From NCBI RefSeq assembly GCF_907165205.1, contig NC_058193.1, forward strand, positions 11,763,544 to 11,827,543: a stretch of 64,000 nt of DNA, given 5' to 3'. This document shows positions 52,779 to 64,000 of this stretch, one piece after another (within the stretch, counting starts at the first letter, position 1; every line of letters begins with the position of its first letter). A program made the translations under genes and the position numbers. Under the pieces are notes generated by a model, which was not told the DNA's origin, searched no databases, and saw only the letters and a program-made list of their open reading frames with translations. This DNA comes from Coccinella septempunctata. Taxonomy: Eukaryota > Arthropoda > Insecta > Coleoptera > Coccinellidae.

Positions 52779-53070
52779 ATTAAACTATAACTTTCTCAGA
52801 AATGCCTCTTTACAGTGATAATAAAAAGCTTTGTGTGCCCCACGACAACGGACGTTCAGCTGATTTTGACAAATCGTTAGAGTTCCCTATATGCTGCAAA
52901 TTTGAATATTTCTTATTTTCATATACTTTTCTAGGTTATATTAATATATTGTAGTTCTGTGATTGAAAGTTCAGAAATTTTTGGAAATCTTTTGTGACCA
53001 GATATCAAGCTGCGCCTGGACTTTCAAGACCTACTGGAATGTCAATCATTCTTGAATGGACTATAGTTTG

Positions 53071-54075
53071 TTTTCCTGCAGCTCGTTGTTCACGAGATTA
53101 AAGGATCGGACATCAATTCTACATAAAAGCAACAAGATCCCATGCATTGATGGTCCAAAATGCTACGTTGGCCAGACGAGGCAACACAAGATTGATTGTA
53201 ATGAAAATTTCAGATTCAATGAAAACAAGACAGCCTTAGCACACCATCATTTGCAGGAGAATCATGTGTTCGATTTTGACAATGTTTCTGTTCTTGATTA
53301 TGAATGTAATCAACTGAAACATAATATCACTGAAATGGTATATATGAGGTTGAATGCTACGGTAAATAATAGGACGGATACACTGAATTTGAGTTTGGTG
53401 TGCGACAATATTTTGAATCTTTTTAAAACCAATATTAGCGAAGTTTTGTTGTAAATTCATTTACACCGTATTGCATGTGTTAATACGGATCTTGCGCCGG
53501 TCCATTGTTGAGGTCTGCTTCGATATCGATGTTCTTTCTGTCGATTAGGTGTTTAATTTGGTATTCGGAAGTTGTGTAAGCTGAGCTCTCGAAAATTTTT
53601 GATGTATCGCTGGCTGGTTGTGAATAGTATTTATAACTTGTGGAAAACATAATTATGGCTCTGGTAGGTCTCCTTGTAGCATATTGTTTTTCAGGTTAAT
53701 TTCACTGTAGTGTCATGATATCAATTGTTAATTGTTGTTTGTTTTGATTGTTTTTTGACACAGATTTCATTAGATTTTTGTTACTTGATGATTATTTACC
53801 GGAATTGATGATAAATTGTTGATGTTATTTCACTGAACTCATACTGATTGAATAATTGTGTCTGTTTTATATCTTGTTGACCCTGTAGTTTATTTTTGAT
53901 TTTCGTAGAACTCTTTGTCGATGTGTATCTGAATTTTTACAATTTTTTGTAAACCTGAAGAAGCAAATATATTATTGCCAAACGTTGGCATATTAGCTAT
54001 GGTTTGTTGATCCTAACCACTGAATTCCTAGTTTCTGTTATCCAATATTAATTGATTATATTTTATTTCCTCGAC

Positions 54076-54078
<3 letters not shown>
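53071..54078 (+). pseudogene. Penelope-like element 5: GIY-YIG C-terminus and 3' region
   Basis: Coding remains to 53454 read SSLFTRLKDRTSILHKSN, KIPCIDGPKCYVGQTRQ, KTALAHHHLQENHVFDFDNV, ITEMVYMRLNATVNNRTDTL. YVG is present, but the second Cys of CxxC is Gly and the GIY half reads NKIP, so it is damaged. It is related to PLE 4 (KTALAxHH, NxRTDxLxLS). The 3' region runs to the (AT)n at 54079 and contains a hairpin at 53955-53984. Part of this 3' region recurs at 62104-62190 and 62500-62520. Confidence 0.82.
53955..53984 (+). ncRNA. decayed hammerhead-like hairpin behind PLE 5
   Basis: CTGAAGA, A, GCAA-ATATATTA-TTGC, CAAACG. The 5' box matches, but the 3' GAAA box reads CAAA and the stem is only 4 bp. 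It ends 500 bp after the coding end and is followed by TTGGCATATTAGCTATGG. Confidence 0.4.

Positions 54079-54122
<44 letters not shown>
54079..54122. repeat. (AT)n microsatellite
   Basis: An AT run between PLE 5 and the right end of the inverted composite unit. Confidence 0.97.
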
Positions 54123-54127
<5 letters not shown>

Positions 54128-54955
54128 TAAAGTGTTAATATCACCTCCAAAATAGTGACTCGTTTAACGCTCTCACCTCATATATATCGCTGTCACCTCC
54201 GAAATCGGAGGTGACAACGTTTTGCCTTGTTTTTTAGCTTGTTAGATTCAGGAGGCTTCAGGGACCAACATATCAAAAAATCGTTTTGAGGTCACAACGC
54301 ACCCCGTTTATGTACTGAACAATCTTTTAGTTCGAGTGTATATCACTGGCGCTAGTGTGCTGAGCTGTATATCGAAGAATTGCTGTGGGGGACTCTTTGC
54401 TCGTTAGCAACTCCGAAAATGGCAACGTTGTATTTTCAAAGCAGATGTAGACAGGCGGAATATAAGTATACGGATGAATTAACTGTAGAGAGGCGCAGCG
54501 CGCTATCTCCTCCATAATTGCAATCCAGGCGGCATATCTCAACGATTTTTTATCGCATTTATCTGTAGGGGAAAGAATCACGTGAAAGAAAACCAATCTT
54601 GGCTCTGTCGAATGGAATTATGACTGTTTATAATTCATCGTGTGTATCTATGCATCCGTTGAACTTCTTTCATCTCAAGCTAAATATTCAGATGTAAATG
54701 GTGATGAATATTCAAGGACAATGAGCCATTCCGAAAATTTTCATTTCAGAATCAAGAGAAAAAATGCTACAAATTTTACAATATCACAGAAATGAACAAC
54801 GTCGGCTAAACCGAATGTTGGACATTTCAAATAGAACGCTCTATATATTTTTCTTAAATCGGATTGCTCAATGATTTTGAGGAATCCTTTGCTCAGAAAC
54901 ATCTGTCTTATTATGTTTAATTATTGGATTTTCCCAAAAATTTGAATAGCTTGTA

Positions 54956-56306
54956 CCATCTCTCTGGTTTAAAATACTGGAACTAGCAATCTGCACTCAA
55001 CTAGTAGAATACCTTGTAAAAGAAAAGATCCTTTTACCCACACAACATGGTTATGTAAGAGGTAGATCAACTCAGACAGCAGTGTTTGAGTTCATTTCAG
55101 GAATCCTTAATGCCTTGGAGGATTCTAATATAACAGTGGGTCTAATGCTGTATCTATCAAAGGCATTCGATACTCTGTCCCACGACCTTATTCTCCATAA
55201 ACTTTCTGCATATGGCATAAACAAGCTAGACTGGTTTCAATCATATTTAGCAAACCGCAGGCAGAGAGTGGTGATCTCTCAGAACGGAAAAACAACAGTT
55301 TCGGAAGAAGAACTCACAGAGTTCCGCAGGGTAGCATATTGGGCCCTATCATTTTCATCATTTTTCTAAATGACTTAAGTACCATAGTCGATGAAACCAT
55401 GGTTAGGACAGTGAATTATGCAGATGACACAAACTTCACTGTATTGGCCAAGCACGATTTAGAGTTGAGATTACCATTTCACACTCAACTCTAACTCTAA
55501 ATCGTGCTAGCCAGTGGTTTGAAGCAAACGGTTTGTGCATGAATTCTGAAAAAACAAGTGCCATCCTATTCAGGACAGCTCATTCCGGTCCCCAAGTGCC
55601 TACCAGCATTTCACTGTCTAACTCCACATTAGAACTGACTAAATCTTGTCGCTTCCTAGGCCTCACTATTGAGGTAACCCTTGATTGGGGAGAGCACATT
55701 TCCAACCTTTGCAATCAACTGGGTATCATCTGCTACACTTTAGGAGTCCTCAATAAATATCTGGACTTAACCTCACTGAGAAAAATATACCAGGCAGTGT
55801 TTAGGTATGGCATCATGTTCTATGGTAGCTCATACAACCTACATAGAGTGCTGAAAATGAAGGAGAGAGCCTTCAGAATGATCTGGAGGATGAGGAGGAC
55901 GGAATCATGCAGGGGAGTCTTCAGAAGGAATGGTCTTTTGACTGCTCCTACTGTACACATCCAAGAAAGCCTGATATTTACATTCAAGAACTAGCACTAC
56001 TTCGAAGAGAAAACAGTAAGTAATTACAATACGAGGACAACTGCACTAAAATATCCAAGACACAGATTAAGCCTCACTGAAAAGGGACCTGAATATAGAT
56101 ATATTCGTTATTACAATAAGATAGCTCACAAACTAAGAGTAGAATGGACTCTACAACAGTTCAAGAAATTCATCTTCAAACTCCTACTTGAAATCGAACC
56201 CTACAGTGTGGAAGACTTTATGGAACACAGACTATAAAGCAGAAAATGACCCTGTTTCACTTCAAGTGTTCAATGTCATGTGTACACTTTACCTGAAATA
56301 AAGCAC

Positions 56307-56350
<44 letters not shown>
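54956..56350 (+). pseudogene. CR1/L2-like LINE, 5'-truncated, inside the unit (inverted-unit copy)
   Basis: It is the same insertion as 28636-29998. QHGYVRGRSTQTAVFEF, then motif A damaged (LMLYLSKAFD, the catalytic Asp now Tyr), WFQSYLANRRQRVVIS, a frameshift, VPQGSILGPIIFIIFLND, NYADDTNFTVLAKHD, a second frameshift, ANGLCMNSEKTSAILFRT, CRFLGLTIEVTLDWGEHISN and MKERAFRMIWRMRRTESCRG. The tail is a longer (TTTA)n at 56308-56350. A 58-bp hairpin at 55451-55508 sits at the second frameshift. Confidence 0.87.
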
Positions 56351-56351
<1 letters not shown>

Positions 56352-57968
56352 ATTTTTTAGTGATGTATCATAAAGAAAATTACAAATTATATCGAAACAA
56401 GTAAGAAGTCTTTTGAAGGCCTCGAGTCAACATATTTTGAAATTGCAACCATATTTTTGTCAAGACATGATGAATCTACAAAATGAAGGTAATAATATAG
56501 ATACATACTCGGATACATATGATTGATTGGTAATTCCCAAAAGCTATGATGAACAGCGGACACTATGATGGACGCATGATGAAAGGAGAAAGACAAAAGT
56601 TAACTTAAGTATTTTCGCATGAAGTTTTATTATTCAAAATAAATGATGATTCTTATAATTAACAAATCAGGTGCAATTAAAATTTTTGTTTTGGTCTTCG
56701 AAAATAACACATATTGATTAAACTTCTACTATCCAAAATGAATAGGTACATAGATAAAATTTATCTATATACAGGATATCTGTAAACAAATGCGAAGGAC
56801 TAAGGGAGATGATTCCTTAATGAAAATAAGCGGGGCTAGTTCCTATAAATTTTTTTCCATATAGACAGCTCTTCCAAGATGCAGCCTTGGAAGGCGATGA
56901 CGAGCCTACAGTTTTTAATTTTTTTTTACAGGTTCTGAAAAACACTGAGTCATAAAACTATACATATTATGAAACACTGAGTAGATTGGTACCAGTTTCA
57001 ACTTCGGCAAGCTCGCAGTTTAGGCGGTAACTTGCTATCGATTTTTTTAATGTGTCTCTCCCTTAAATTCAAAAATTTCTGTGAAAATGTTGAAATTTGA
57101 GTTATTATGCTATTGTCATAGAAGTATACGAAACTATCAGGTCTGGGGATCCAAGGTTTCGGGCCGATTCACATGAAAAAAAAAACATAATAAAATGAAT
57201 TTCGTGAATACCGAGGCTGAAAACCACTATTCTCCGCTATAAAAAATTAGTATTATTCCAATAATATACCGACTTAATGAATGCTACGTTGCTATTACTA
57301 TAAGGCCCGGTTGTTCAGTTCAGGATGAGGCAGAGATTTAAGATGATCCTAGATAATCTGACAGAACTGAACTGAAATGTCAAAATCAATCTAGGATAAA
57401 CTTTAATCCCGAACTGAACAACTGCTATACATGTAGAGTTTCGGATTTTGCGAGAATCTACTGCTTTTTCTTCAAAACAACAACTGCGCTGAAGGAAATG
57501 TGATTGACTGTTATCTATATCATTTACATCATTATTTGCCGAACTTCAAAGTTCTGAATGAATTAAAATCTAAACTTGAAAATAAACGAGATAATTTTCG
57601 CAAGAATTTCAATGAAATCTGAAAATTTTCATCATTCTGGAGCATTCTGGACATCAATAATTCTCGAATCATCCATGCAATAAATTCAATTTTATCCAAT
57701 ATAACACGCAAAACGAAATGTTATTCGAACTCGGCATCTTGAGCAATTCGTTTCTAAAAAGCTCGAATCAGGTAGAAAAGTTTGAACCCTTCGTATCAGC
57801 ATTAACACGTGTTTTGCAGTAAACAGATGCCGATTTCGTTTTCAACGGGCCATGTAACTAGGGTCGGCGTTGGGTGAAAGGATGAACGGTTCTTACAACA
57901 AGAAGAATTTGAATTTTCATATGACGGTGAGGGCATTCGTTTTAAAATTTTCAGAGTACAAGGAGTAT

Positions 57969-60228
57969 ACAGGGTGTTTCACGAGTAAACAGACAAATGA
58001 AAACCGTGAATAGAGGGCATTGAGCTGAGTTCAGAATCATACCATATACAAGGTGTTCCAAAACTAGTGAATCAAACGTCACACCACGATAGAGTAAACC
58101 AAATATTATCGAATGACACCAACATTAGTTCGACGAAAATGTACCGTTTCCAAAATAATCAAAATTTTATTAAAATACATAAGGTTGCCGATTTTCGAAC
58201 TATTTTTCTTAATAACAGGGCCAGTTTGTGAAAAAGGATATCGATTTTAAATTATATTGAAGTAATATTATTGTTTCATCTCCCCTAATTGAAATTATTT
58301 TAAGTAGTTAATCGATAACCATAACCTAAGTAAATGTAAAGTAAAACAATTGTTTTTTCTACATGATTTTTAATACTCAGAATAAACAGGGGTGATAATA
58401 TGGGAGAAAAACGCTATCCTTAATAACAAATTGGCCTTGTGACTGAAAAAATAGTTCGAAAATCGGCAACTTTAGGTTAGGTTTTTTTAGAAACGGTACA
58501 TTTTCGCTCAACTAATGTTGGTGTCATTCGATAGTATTTGATCTACTCTATCGTGGTGTGACGTTTGATTCAATAGTTTTGGGGCACCCTATATATAGGT
58601 TTCTTCGGGGTTTTTTGAAATTTCTCGAATTTCCGTTTGGCTATAACTCCTGAAATTCTGATCAAGTCGACTGAAAATTTATAATTAGCTTTGAGTTGTT
58701 AATTTCATTGAAACAGAGCATTAAAATTCGACAAAAATCTGGACCGGGCTCAGTGAGGCTTTACTTAACTTCAAACTCATAAAAACACCGTGTATGTAGT
58801 TTTTTAATCATAATTTCAACTTTTTTGTTATCTGCATTATTATTGTCTCAAAATGAATTGATTTTTGGGTTGCCCCACCTGTTGATCATGTTCTAGAAAT
58901 AATTGTTTTGGTCAGACGCCTCTAAGGAATAGAGCACTTCATGAAAATGTATTTAGAAATCCTTAATTGATTTTTTTTCGAAGAATATTCTGTTGAATGT
59001 GTTCAACAATTATACCATATTCGGTCTTCAAAATACTCTTTCACAAGGATAAAATGTTTCAAAATTGATGATACCCAAATATGGATCGAAAAACTACGCT
59101 ATGTTGAAACTAAAAATTAAAACTTGATCTTCAGAATGAATCTATTTTTCTATGGACAACTAGTTGTGTGAATAAAAACAAAGAAAGAAATCGCGGGGTG
59201 TCAGATCTGGAGATCTAGCAGTCCAATATTGTGGTCCTACCCTTCTAATAAAATGACCTGAAATACTGATAAATACTTTTGCTGGTGCATGAATATCATC
59301 AATGTTTCAATAACAAATTGTAATAAGACCAGAACAATCCATAGATTTCCATAGATCCAATAATGACTATAACGGAATCAGTAAAGAATTCGAAAGTGCA
59401 TTTATCACACTTATTCGAAGTGCCAATCATTACCTTCACTAAAAGACCAAATGAGGTGAAAATCAGTTCGGAAAATTACTTCAGTTCCACGTTGTCCATA
59501 AAAAGCGATTCATTCGGAATATATCGAATTATAATTATTATTTTCATGATCATGATAGGGTAGTTTTTTTTATTTTTGTTTATTATCAATAATAAAGCTT
59601 ATTATCACTGTTAATCACTTATCTGATTAACCAGATATGCTATAAATATCAAAAACAAATGCAAGACATATATGGAGAACGAAAAAATTCAGTTGAACAT
59701 TTCCAATTCCATTTTTAGATTTCCTCAGTTGATTGGCGATCATATTCATCCCATTAATTAATGTGAAGTGAAAGTCAATATGCAGCGCTGTTTTTTCCAG
59801 ACATTTCACGATCAAACAATTATTCATTAGAAATAATCTGAAAAGGCATACCAAAGTTTCATTGATTTTGAGAAAATCAATGAAGATACCTGAAAAATTC
59901 AAAATTATGACGAGAAAAACTACAAACAGAGTGTTTTGCATGAGTTTAAATTTGAATATATCCTCAATGAGTCCGGTCCTGTGTTCGTCAACTTTTAATG
60001 TTCTGTTTTATTGAAACTTAGAAGTTTAAGCGGATAATGAATTTTTAGCCGAATCCAACTAAAATATTTGGAGTTATGGCCGAACAAAAATTAGGGAAAT
60101 TTGAATAAACTCCTCTCTATATCGGAAGCGGAATGTCTAAGATACACATATGAGGTGTTTTTGAACTGAGCTCAATGCCCTCTATTCACGGTTTTCGTTT
60201 GTCCGTTTACTTGTGAAACACCCTGTGT
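57969..60228 (-). mobile_element. mariner-like element, inverted-unit copy
   Basis: Inverse of 18685-20940 with both TIRs (ACAGGGTGTTTCACGAG at 57969, GTGAAACACCCTGTG at about 60214-60228). The transposase remnant (RSPDLTPRDFF) lies near 59180-59310 on the minus strand. Confidence 0.75.
58050..58592. mobile_element. foldback element, inverted-unit copy
   Basis: Inverse of 20312-20862 with both arms of about 105 bp preserved (AGGTGTTCCAAAACTAGTG at the left, AGTTTTGGGGCACCCT at the right). Confidence 0.83.
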
Positions 60229-61815
60229 AGTGAAAAATTTCAAAAGACTCCTCGAGCAATTAAGAAATGCCATTAAATCAAGGAGTTTCTTTTGAACCGC
60301 TATGATGAAAAATGTCAATATCCAGTTATTATTATTATTTGGGGTGATTCATCGAAAATCCCCAATATCTCGAAAACCAAGGCACTTTTGCCAAACGTAA
60401 AATATATTTATTTGAACCCCCATAGAGTACTCTACCCGCAGGCTCCATATTATCCATTCATTACGCCACACCCTGTATAATTATTATTATTATATCAATG
60501 TATTGAAAATAAACAGACATGAATACTAGGCAGTTGTTTTGTTTGAAGGTGAAGCTCCTGTTGCTTCAAACTTCTTTTAATTATTTTGACTACCATTCAC
60601 GCAAGATGATTTTTGTTGAGGAATTCAACATTCTCGTAATTTTCCGTTCATTTCTTCAAGAGATACCCATTCCCTACCACCTATGAGTATTCAATTCAAT
60701 GCTAACACTGCATCAAATGCATTTCATCTTCGGGTTGATTTTTTTGAATTCTACAACTGATGTAACGTCTTCAGCCTTCAGCCAAAGAAAATAAACAACA
60801 GTAACTCTCCTCAAGCTACTGATTACTTCTATTTTCCATGTAAATAAATAGATTTGGTATGTCTTCAATCAGTTTGTATAAATGTCAATTATGTTCGTTA
60901 CATATTTTCGACGCAATATTTTCCGAAGTGATTTGACATTGTGATGAAATACGTAATTACTGAGAGTCTCACGTAGAACGGACTACGTAGCATTTATTTA
61001 AAACTCAAAAATGTTTTGACAAGCGTCTTAACCCAACATTTTCGTACCATACAGAGTGAAAGGTATTCAATTTCCATGGCCAATCCTGTGCTAAAATGAA
61101 AGTGAATGAAGTATAGAAGCTGAAAGTAAAACGTATATCTTTGTTGATTCATTCGGGAAAAACATTTCAATGGAGTTCCTCATGTCGTGAATATAATGCC
61201 CAAAATTTAGATAACTATTTCATACCAGAACAAATTCGGTAAAATTGTCTTTGAAATTAATCTCATATGTAACGAAAAATTTCATTGTCATGTATCATTC
61301 ATTTTAGGACCTATACGGTATTAAACTCCCCTATCGGACGAAGTATCGTAGACATAGCATACTTATTCAAAACTGTTTATATTCATGAAGAAAAGATAAT
61401 AATTTCTGTCCAAATTCATTTACTCCGAATCCTTATCAATCAATTATTAGCGTATGAAGTTTATTAATATCAGTATCGTTCTCGAACTATTTACAGGTTT
61501 CAGTATGTGTGAATGAATCGGAAGAGCAGCTGTATATGAGTAGAATTCAAGCTGCCCTACTTTCTGTCCTCCTGAAATCTGACAACGTTGCGGGAGGTGA
61601 GAGCGCACTACTAATAAGAAATATATGCGGAGGTAGTAAGGTCTGATTCGTTTAAAGAAAAATTTTTCAATGAAAATCTTTTCCCCTCTTTAGGTACCCC
61701 TGTTATTTACCTTCCCCCCTACATATATAAGCAAAAATTATTCCAATTAAAAAACTCCTTCACCCGGAGGTCAGGTCGCCCAATGAACTTAACGGAGGTA
61801 ACAACGAACTACGGG

Positions 61816-61970
<155 letters not shown>

Positions 61971-62013
61971 TTTTGAAAAAGAGTGTTACAAACTTTTACA
62001 ATCTGAAAATAAC

Positions 62014-62611
62014 ATTATGTTTGTAATAGTCCATTTAATTTATTTATTTATTTATTTTATCTGACAATCGAAACATATTTTTATTTATGACACATTTCAC
62101 TTGATATTATTGCGGAACGTTGGCATATTAGCTATGGTTTGTTGATCTTTACAACTGAATTCCCAGTTCCTGTTATCCAATACGAATATGACACCAGAAG
62201 GAAGTTAACCATCCTCAAATAATAAATTAAGTAAAAATATTCAGAACACCAACAAAAGTGTTAGATCATTCAACGACTGACAGACGACAAGACGTACCTC
62301 ACATGAACGAAGAATAAGATTACACCAAGGAAAAACAACAACATAACTTATTATTGACCTGTGATTATTTAGGGTATGTTGTTGTTTTTCCTTAGCGTAA
62401 TCTTATTCTTCGTTCATGTGAAGTAGGTTTTGTCGTCTGTCATTCGTTAAATGATCTAACACTTTTTTTGGTGTTCTGGATATTTTTACTTAATTTATTA
62501 TATTTTATCTCCTCGACATTATGTTTGTAATAGTCCATTTGATTTATTAATTTATTTATTTCATCTGAAAATCGACACATATTCTTATTTATGACACATT
62601 TCACGTGATCT
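62014..62611. repeat. 90-bp direct repeats flanking a PLE tail and a hairpin
   Basis: 62014-62103 and 62520-62611 are diverged direct repeats (ATGTTTGTAATAGTCCATTT ... TATTTATGACACATTTCAC). Between them lie 62104-62190 and 62500-62520, which match the PLE 5 3' region (TTGGCATATTAGCTATGG; TTTATCTCCTCGACATTAT). The latter two are separated by the hairpin. The repeats may be PLE terminal repeats from a tandem arrangement. Confidence 0.65.
62221..62499. mobile_element. long hairpin, 125-bp arms and 29-bp loop
   Basis: 62221-62345 and 62375-62499 are inverted repeats at roughly 90% identity by eye (shared CATGAACGAAGAATAAGATT, GTGTTAGATCATT, GACAGACGACAA). The hairpin interrupts PLE 5-type 3' sequence, so it is probably an inserted foldback element. 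No coding frame. Confidence 0.85.
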
Positions 62612-62969
62612 TTTTTTTGTATTTCGACTATTTGTCTAAGACAGCAATATCTGTAAATGAATTTTAATCATTCATGATTGATGAAAAAGAGATTGAAGTT
62701 TAATTTACAGACATTAATTCCACTACTCAATTTGAAATTTCGGCTTATTCTGTTCAGTGTTCGGAGAATCCGCATCCGCTCCCTACAGATGTCGCTAAAT
62801 GTCGACGATGCCATGGGAAATCGGTAATCTTGATCACTGAAAGTGAATGTTGTTCCCTTACCACCTAACAATCTCTAACCTTTGCTAACAATAAAACGTT
62901 CACAAGGAGACCCCTACTAACATATGGATTCTGGTTCAGTATAGGTCCGCAACGCAGATGGAAACCGTG
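62612..62969. other. no feature recognised
   Basis: Moderately AT-rich sequence. The short minus-strand frame at 62668-62871 has no known motif. Confidence 0.5.
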
Positions 62970-63044
62970 ACCCCAAGTACCTTAGTTGGGAAGAGCACTT
63001 GACTAGCAATCAAAGGGGTGTGGGTTCAAATCCTTCCAGGAGGT
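62970..63044 (+). tRNA. tRNA-derived sequence (pseudogene or SINE head), anticodon-like AGC
   Basis: It has an A-box-like TTAGTTGGGAAGAG (62982-62995) and a B-box GGTTCAAATCC (63023-63033). The anticodon arm has stem CTTGA, loop CTAGCAA and stem TCAAA (AGC at 63005-63007, alanine-like). The D stem pairs 3 of 4, the T stem has a mismatch and the acceptor only about 4 of 7 pairs. It is therefore not a functional tRNA, but is a likely tRNA relic or SINE promoter region. Confidence 0.6.
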
Positions 63045-63124
63045 GTACTTTTTCAGAATTCAATAACTGTCTGCATGCCGTTAACTTATTTATTGATATT
63101 GTTTTTAACGTCGACGACACGAAC

Positions 63125-63936
63125 CTTTGGTGGTATGTGCTGGGGTGAGAGCACGCCATTTGAAGAATGGCGTGCTCTTGGGGTGATTGTTTCGTCCCAC
63201 TGCTAGGGTCGGACTCATCAGGTAGGTTAATGAACCCTAGCAGCTACCTACGACAATCGCCGAAGCAGCGTAGTTTGTGCCTGCTATAAACGCCGGTTAC
63301 GTCGAGGGTATAGAGTGTTGCGTCGCCGGTGGCGCCATCGTTTGGCGTATGCTGCACCGCAATAGACGTATAATCTACCCTGTGATCGCAACCGTCGTGC
63401 GCAGTGATGCCATCGTTTGGCTACCCTTGGTACCATCATGGTGAGATGAAGTATTCCTCTACCATGGGTACAACTACGCCGCCACAACACTCTGAGCTAT
63501 TGTCTCAACCGGTCTGGCCTTCTGGGATACGTCGTTAAGACGGCCCTCCCTCATCACGTCGGGGTCACCACTTTGGCTGTATGTGCTGGGGTGAGTTCAC
63601 GCCATTTGAAGAATGGCGTGCTCTTGGGGTGATTGTTTCGTCCCACTGCTAGGGTCGGACTCATCAGGTAGGTTAATGAACCCTAGCAGCTACCTACAAC
63701 AATCGCCGAAGCAGCGTAGTTTGTGCCTGCTATAAACGCCGGTTACGTCGAGGGTATAGAGTGTTGCGTCGCCGGTGGCGCCATCGTTTGGCGTATGCTG
63801 CACCGCAATAGACGTATAATCTACCCTGTGATCGCAACCGTCGTGCGCAGTGATGCCATCGTTTGGCTACCCTTGGTACCATCATGGTGAGATGAAGTAT
63901 TCCTCTACCATGGGTACAACTACGCCGCCACAAACC
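63125..63936. repeat. 446-bp tandem repeat, GC-richer, 1.8 copies
   Basis: 63125-63570 is repeated from 63571 to about 63936, nearly identical (offset 446). Each unit contains a hairpin GAGCACGCCATT-TGAAG-AATGGCGTGCTC (63149-63177; one changed stem region in the second copy) and a wider 10-bp stem CTGCTAGGGT with ACCCTAGCAG. Base composition differs from the rest of the window. It could be the tandem 5' UTR of a retroelement or a minor satellite. The 67-68-codon minus-strand frames have no known domain. Confidence 0.85.
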
Positions 63937-64000
63937 CTTGCATCGGGCCCTCGATGTACGTTCCCAATCCTACCTAGACGCCACTGGAATCGTGGAGCAT
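63937..64000. other. window edge, unassigned
   Basis: Sequence diverges from the first 446-bp unit after CCGCCACAA. Too short to assign. Confidence 0.5.

Larger units (their letters stand above)
51617..53065. repeat. 28-bp perfect inverted repeat enclosing 1.4 kb
   Basis: 51617-51644 and 53038-53065 are exact reverse complements (sharing GTCCATTCAAGAATGATTGA). A second inverted pair of about 60 bp lies inside (51871-51931 with 52826-52887; shared GGGAACTCTAA, TTTGTCAAAATCAGCT, GTGGGGCACACAA). Nested TIRs of one or two DNA elements are likely. PLE 4 is inserted between the inner arms. Confidence 0.8.

Noticed and set aside
62970..63044. Functional alanine tRNA gene
   Set aside because: Acceptor and D stems pair poorly, so it is kept only as a tRNA-derived sequence.
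63284..63933. Arginine-rich 67-68-codon minus-strand frames repeated twice
   Set aside because: They repeat because the 446-bp unit repeats; no known domain, and they overlap the stem-loops.

Overview
The window looks like arthropod, most probably insect, repeat-dense DNA. It is AT-rich and packed with degraded transposable elements of animal type: Penelope-like elements (PLEs), Ty3/gypsy, BEL/Pao, several non-LTR retrotransposons, and Tc1/mariner-like and foldback DNA elements. It also holds a large satellite and long (TA)n microsatellites. I found no intact host gene, no operon and nothing prokaryotic. Species, chromosome position and activity cannot be read from the sequence.

Layout. 1-6370 is a 145-bp satellite that changes orientation twice and has traces of a B-A1-A2 trimer. 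6371-9246 is a dead non-LTR reverse transcriptase split by a 458-bp terminal-inverted-repeat element. 9247-10502 holds (AT)n tracts and the 3' end of an R4/Dong-like LINE with a restriction-like endonuclease. 10718-16808 (minus) is a Ty3/gypsy gag-pol whose integrase reading frame runs in frame into a PLE reverse transcriptase and GIY-YIG nuclease. 17103-30856 is a composite repeat unit that contains a nearly identical 4.5-kb tandem duplication. The same unit recurs in reverse at 54123-61818 (about 7.7 kb, without the duplication) and, shortened, at 40463-43228. Inside it are nested a mariner-like element, a foldback element, a PIF/Harbinger-like element (absent from the 54-61 kb copy, which shows the empty site) and a CR1/L2-like LINE.

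Between the units lie two head-to-head transposase fragments (32.3-32.8 kb), a nearly full PLE with 0.5-kb flanking direct repeats (36.2-39.6 kb), a PLE 3' end (39.7-40.4 kb), a 580-bp inverted-repeat element (45.7 kb), LINE scraps, a BEL/Pao pol remnant (48.9-51.4 kb) and two more PLE 3' ends (52.0-54.1 kb). After 61,968 come a 125-bp-arm hairpin, a tRNA-derived sequence and a GC-richer 446-bp tandem repeat.

Two themes stand out. (TA)n tracts sit at the edge of most element blocks, as if used repeatedly as landing sites or grown from insertion junctions. Four different PLE copies carry, downstream of the nuclease reading frame, a hairpin with a CTGAAGA-stem-GAAA layout resembling a hammerhead ribozyme core. 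Nearly every protein-coding remnant has stops, frameshifts or lost catalytic residues. This is therefore a record of nested insertions rather than a set of cooperating genes.
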